Source: Pyrocephalus nanus
Taxonomy: Eukaryota; Chordata; Aves; Passeriformes; Tyrannidae
Assembly (NCBI GenBank): GCA_038380795.1
Contig: CM076261.1
Coordinates: 35,055,866-35,119,865, forward strand
DNA length: 64,000 bases
Reading direction: 5' to 3'
Shown here: piece after piece, positions 58,886 to 64,000 of the stretch
Layout of the letters: each line of letters opens with the position of its first letter
How positions within the stretch are numbered: the first letter of the stretch is position 1
Notes under the pieces: generated by a model
Told to the model about the DNA's origin: nothing
The model's input: only the letters and a program-made list of their open reading frames with translations
The model's database searches: none
Translations under genes and position numbers: made by a program

Positions 58886-61867
58886 CTTAAACATTCAAAG
58901 TCAACTTAGTTTCACTTGGCACTACATGGAGGTCTAAGAGCATTAATTTCTGTTCCAACAAACACCAAAGAGAATTTCAGCAATGTCAGCTGGATTTCCC
59001 AAATGTATTTGTGATCTTATAGTCAACTTCAGGTACATTATTCCCTATTACAGAGTCTCTTTCTACACAAACTGAATCGAAACTTCTCTAATCCCACAGG
59101 TGTAATTAGGATTTAATTAGCAAATGTAAACAATAGCTATGGTTGATCTGAATTATTACCTTTACCCAGCTACAATAATTTAATGTATTCACATTCTTCA
59201 GAAGACATTTGTTTTTATTATACTAGCTTTTCCAGGTTTGGAGTGGTTGTTGGTGGTTTTTTATTTTGTTTTGTTTTATTATGTTGAATGATATCAAGAT
59301 GATATGAAACTACACATGCAGGAACATGACAGAAAAAGATGATTAAATAGGTCATTAGAACTTGTGAAAAACAAGTCATCAGTTCTCTCTGATTTCTATG
59401 TGTTATTATAGATAGATACTATCAGAAGCAATGTTGCCATATGAACTTTGAAATCTGATGGTTATTTAGACTACAGAAAATTAAAAGTATAGGAAACAAT
59501 TGAAAAAAACAAGGAAAAAAAATCATCACAGACGTGTGACTGGTTAGCCATGGGCTAATCTGAGGATCAGAAGACTTTAAAACTTATTTCTCCTTTTATC
59601 CCAATTCTTTCAAAATTCTTTTCCCCACCAAATACTGCCATATATTACAAAATAAAGCATCTGTAAATTTAAGACCCTTGTCCCATCTATTTATTCCCTT
59701 TCATAGTGTGACTACACTACATATTTATTCCATAAATTACATAGAATAGCAAGTAGAAGCAAATGCTAAGCTTCCTCCATTTATTTGGTATTTCATGACA
59801 TGATGACAAATCTGCTTTTCATGAGTAAATTGTTCAATCATAGCACCAATATAAAGGGAATGAGAACGTGCCTAACTGTTGAAACAGATAAGTTCTCAGA
59901 AATGTTCAGTTTTCAACTGCTAGGCAACAGAAATACTTGTCTCAGTATTGACAAGTAAACTACTAAAACTACTTGCATTTTGTAAAGAAAGCAAAATAGG
60001 TAGATTCCTGATTGTATTATTTCATATTAAAATGGAATGAATCACAGATTTAACAGAGAAAAGTCCCAAACACAAAATAAAATTAAGAAAAGATAAAAAA
60101 TTTAAAAAATTACTGGTTTATTTGCACTGAAAAAAAGAAAAAAATTGCTCAAGTATAAGGAAAATAAAAGTTATGAGTAGTTTTTACTGTGTTAATGATT
60201 GCTTTAGTGAGCATCTAGACTATGGCTGAACCTGAGAATCTGAATATCTTTTAGGATAAGAATGTAGGGGTGATAAATCTGTCCTAAAAGCTTTTTCTCT
60301 TTATTATTCACAAATGTCTTATGACTTCAGCCACACTGGACTCCATTTGTAAATATATGTCTATATAACTGTTCCATTAAAAGATACAGAGGCATTTTTG
60401 TTGAATATATTTAAGTTCTGAGGAGTGTTGCCTGGAAATGCATTTTTTGGACCATCCTACTATATAGCAATCTGCAGTGCTAGAATGTACACTTGCTCCT
60501 AAAGAATATTTTCTCTGAAATAGCAAAGATATGTACAAGAAAGATAAGAGAAATCACGTTCAGTACCTAAAGTGCTTCAAGTTAAAAAAAAAAAAAAAGA
60601 GCAAAAAAATATCAAACTGCTGAGTACATTGACCAACATGGGATTATCCAAGTAAAGTTTACAACTCCTACATTTTATGTATCTAAAAACAGAGCAATGT
60701 CCCAACAGCACAATGTATAATCAGAAAAGTCTATGTTGCAAACCCATGAAAGGCAATATTTTGTCTCTGATACATGTAAACTGCATCATTTCTTGTTTCT
60801 GATTTTTACATTTCCTTCATATGTTCAAACTAGAAGTATTCATGAATAGATCAATTTTATGAGATTTTTATTTCATGTTAGTTTAAAAAAATGTAGAAAA
60901 TCAACTTTGAAGGATAATTGGGAAGAAAAGTAAAGAGTATGTTCCACAGCTCTAAAATATAATAATTCTGTTTGAAATGTAATAATATGTATTTGTTATT
61001 GATGCCTTAGTTATGAGTGTCACAATGAACGTATATTAATAATACTATTTTAATACACATGCACGTGAAACAGAACAAAATTATATCATCTATTCTCCTC
61101 TCTAGCCACAACAAGCATGGCTGCATATATACACCCAATAAAATCTATCAGACACTTCTGAAAACTGTAGATTTGAACCTGTTTCCTTTACAGTCTGTGG
61201 GAAGAGACTTGGGCTTCTTACTTTTATCACTGTCACACAGGGAAATTTACTTGGTGGGATGTGCTCAGGACAGTGTACACCCCCATACCCAGAAGCAGTA
61301 AGGATAATTTGTACCATTTAATGTTACCTCAGTTCTTTGGCTTTTACAGGGCATGGGGTAGTTACCTGGCAGGGCAAGTGCAAGAGCACCACTACATTTC
61401 CATGTGCCATTCAGGATGCAAAACTCCCCATTTTGATCTTGGCTCTTGCTCATAAGTATAAAAGAGACATGGTCTCTAGGCTTTCACAGAGGGATCAGTA
61501 ATTCCTCTGAAAAACCTGACAGAAACCATGCCAAGAAGCAAACAGGAGTAGTATTATCCATATATCAGTTCCATTGTGCACATCAGCTGTCAAACCACCA
61601 GCTGGTTTTGCTTTGCTTCGCTTCAGTACACTGAAGATCACTGATGTCCAATAATACAAATACATAGTAATGGCCTGAAACCTGGACCAAAAATCCAAAG
61701 GCACTGAAGATGATCAATTGTGACAAGGTTTAAAAACTAAAGAATGGGTGTCACTTAGTGAGCACTGCTTGGTGTAGGCCTTGGTCTATCTTTTATATAG
61801 ACACAAGTTGCTTCTGATGAAGTTGGTCTTCGGCCCTCAGATCCTAATCTGAATTCTATAGGAGGGC
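58886..61867 (-). other. CDH10 upstream intron (part), proximal 3 kb
   Basis: AT-rich sequence immediately upstream of exon A in transcript terms. I searched the minus strand for the expected EC1 exon (WVWNQFF start, DINDNEP end) and did not find it. An A run lies at 60584-60598. The block at about 61180-61700 is less AT-rich than its surroundings but matches nothing I recognise. Confidence 0.7.
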
Positions 61868-62200
61868 ATGAAGGACACAGTAATAATATACTGGAGAGCT
61901 GGAGACGGACTTCTTTTTACAAGGGCATGTAGTGGTAGGACTAGGGGGAATGGCTTCAAACTGACAGCAAGTAGGTTTGGTTTGGATATCAGAAAGAAAT
62001 TCTTTACTGTGAGGGGGGTGAGACAAAGGAACAGGTTGCCCAAAGAAGTTGTGGATGACCCATCCCTGGAAGTGTACAGGGCCAGGTTGGATGGGGCCCT
62101 ATGCTATCTAGCCAAGTGGGTGGCATCCCTGCCCACAGAAGGGGCAGTTGGAACTAGATGATCTTTAAGGTCCCTTCCAACTCAAGCCATTCTATAGACC
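61868..62200 (+). mobile_element. CR1 LINE 3' end fragment
   Basis: The plus-strand frame carries the CR1 ORF2 C-terminal signature: a RTRGNGFKL segment, then DIRKKFFTVRGV and RNRLPKEVVDDPSLEV. It is followed by a 3' UTR with the phrase CTTTAAGGTCCCTTCCAACT and a CATTCTATAG end, typical of CR1 tails. It is severely 5'-truncated, as most CR1 copies are, and not functional. It lies in sense opposition to CDH10, inside its upstream intron. Confidence 0.85.
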
Positions 62201-64000
62201 TATAAATATGCCATCATCTATGTTAATAATAACACCAATGAATTCTGTTCTTTTCTCCTTGCATAATTGCAGATTTTACTATACCATAAATGAGAATTAT
62301 ACAGTGGTAAACTTGGCCCAGAAATAAGCAATCTTCTGGCAGATTATTGTAATTCTCAGGAGGCATACTTTAACATAAGTTTAATTATAATGTTTGAATT
62401 TCTCTTGGGTCCAAGACTATAGTAGTAATTAATACATTTGGCCCTTTTAAATATGTTCAGTGCAAGTATCTTCAAACACCACACAAGTAATAATGACTTT
62501 GACCTCACACTGCATTTATGATGCATATATATTAATTACTGAATTACTGAAGATAATTACTTAGCAAAAGGAATCCACAAAATAACCATTGTAGAGCTGA
62601 ATTCTAGACTTCGATTTTATCTTTTCTTTGCTCCCAACTGAGTTATGTGATATTTACCTAGAGCAAGTACCCTCCATAGTAAATTACCCATACAAATAAA
62701 AGCCAAATTAATAGAAATGTTCTGCTCTTTCTAATGGAAAAGTGAGGAAATAATCAAACACTTCCTCCCCTGAAATAAAGTATTTAATGCTGCAGAATAC
62801 AGAAAAGAACATGAATGGGTAGCATATTCAGAGAAGTTGATGTCAGAAAGGTCTTTGACTACATGATACTCTTGCAACTTAGAAAACAGTAAGTTGTAAA
62901 AAATCGTATCAGTGGAAATTTTCAATTCTTTTAAAATATCCCTTTCAAGGAAAAAGAATGTTTAATCTTAGCAGGGGTTTTCTTATTTGTTTTACCTATT
63001 TTGTTTAACTTTTGTCCTATCTCCTTACAGCAGCATTTGTGTGCAGAGTGAAATTGAACTTTGTAAAAAATCTAAAATTATAATAATTTTGGTTTTCAAA
63101 ATCTGTCACTATTGATATAAAATTATAAGTCAAAAGTTGCAAAATGGTTTGGTGAGAGAACTCTATATGAAAAAAAAATTCTATGTTAATAGGAAACCAG
63201 AAGGAAATACTATAATATAAATGCCATGGCAGAGAGGACTAAGCATTGGGAATTGGTAAACAGCACTAATGAGGGATTATATAGGAAGCCTAGGTAAAAA
63301 GTTAAGCATTTATATCTCTAACTGCTGTCTGACGAGAAAGGAAAAAATATAATGAGAGGTAGAGATGACAGGCTAACTGTAGGACACACAACCTGTACTT
63401 CACGTGTAAACCTGGAGGGAGGTTACATCTTCTGAAGCATATATGATATGATATCTCTAATTTAGAAGCAAAGATACAAGATGGAATAAGAATAAGGAAT
63501 GTTTAGGGTATATATAGGCTGTGAAGATAAGAAAATAAAGTCTAAGTAGAAAGTTCTGAAAGTTTTTATAAATATACTAGTAGGCAATATCCATGGAAAA
63601 ATCCATATAGAGGAAAATAAACTCATGTGCAGTTCTGAAAAGAAACCTTCAAATGAGCAGATAGAGATATGGGACAAATATGACGGACAGAGCAGAAGAT
63701 TGTCGTCAAAACCACAAGAATATTGTGAGTCATAAACTTTGAAAGTAAGGAAAGGAAACAGTGAAAAGACAAAATACCTAGTAATCAGTAAAAAGACTTC
63801 AGGAGAACAAGTTGTCTTCCAGGATATTGACCCAGCTGCAAGATCCTGAAGTAGGCCCATTTATGTCTGCCTTTCCTATGTTTAATGAGCAGCAGAAGAA
63901 AGATGAAAAAGACAACAAAGAATTTATGAGCCCTTGTAAATACACTCTATTTGATAACAGAAATAGCTATATGCTCAGGTATTCCTCTGGTTAATACCAC
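62201..64000 (-). other. CDH10 upstream intron (part) to window edge
   Basis: AT-rich with no repeat or exon recognised. A 132-codon minus-strand open frame at 63462-63860 is rich in Phe, Ser, Leu and Tyr and looks like a chance frame over a purine-rich plus strand. Confidence 0.65.

Noticed and set aside
63462..63860. 132-codon minus-strand frame near the window end
   Set aside because: Phe/Ser/Leu/Tyr-rich, no recognised family, not the expected EC1 exon of CDH10 (no WVWNQFF or DINDNEP), likely chance in a purine-rich strand.
1..64000. tRNA, rRNA, snRNA genes or CRISPR arrays
   Set aside because: No cloverleaf, Pol III box A/B pair or regularly spaced direct repeat was seen by reading both strands; weakly conserved small RNAs cannot be excluded without a covariance search.

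Overview
This is a vertebrate nuclear window, almost certainly from a bird. It is AT-rich, intron-rich and poor in coding sequence. Its recognisable interspersed repeats are the avian set: several CR1 LINE fragments with readable endonuclease or reverse-transcriptase remnants, and solo LTRs of avian endogenous retroviruses. There is no bacterial or organellar gene organisation.

The one well-supported gene is a type II classical cadherin on the minus strand, best identified as CDH10 (cadherin-10, T2-cadherin). Nine consecutive coding exons are present. In transcript order they lie at 58885-58766, 58172-58005, 53002-52815, 49996-49743, 47122-46986, 44636-44515, 37978-37870, 35944-35693 and 34816-34323 (stop). 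Their lengths are 120, 168, 188, 254, 137, 122, 109, 252 and 494 coding nt. All have GT-AG boundaries and compatible phases, and they join into one uninterrupted frame of 614 residues. This covers most of EC2 through EC5, the transmembrane helix and the whole catenin-binding tail. The exons for the signal peptide, propeptide, EC1 and start of EC2 were not found and should lie beyond position 64000.

Layout: 1-33.7 kb is non-coding sequence downstream of CDH10. It holds an LTR/CR1 cluster (3.2-6.3 kb), a CR1 split by an ERVL-type LTR (11.0-12.9 kb), two more minus-strand CR1 copies (13.1-13.6 and 18.8-19.8 kb), a solo LTR with intact ends (22.2-22.7 kb) and a short CR1 tail (30.4-30.5 kb). From 33.7 to 58.9 kb is the 3' part of CDH10 with its introns. 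These include a CpG-rich block in one intron (41.1-41.6 kb) and a long G/T tract in another (46.05-46.2 kb). From 58.9 to 64 kb is the next upstream intron, with a CR1 3' end at 61.87-62.2 kb.

No RNA gene, CRISPR array, intact retroviral coding region or second protein-coding gene could be supported. No clearly new biological system was seen. The points most worth checking are the nested-insertion histories, the intronic CpG-rich block, the unclassified insertion inside the 4-6 kb CR1, and the strand-asymmetric tracts.
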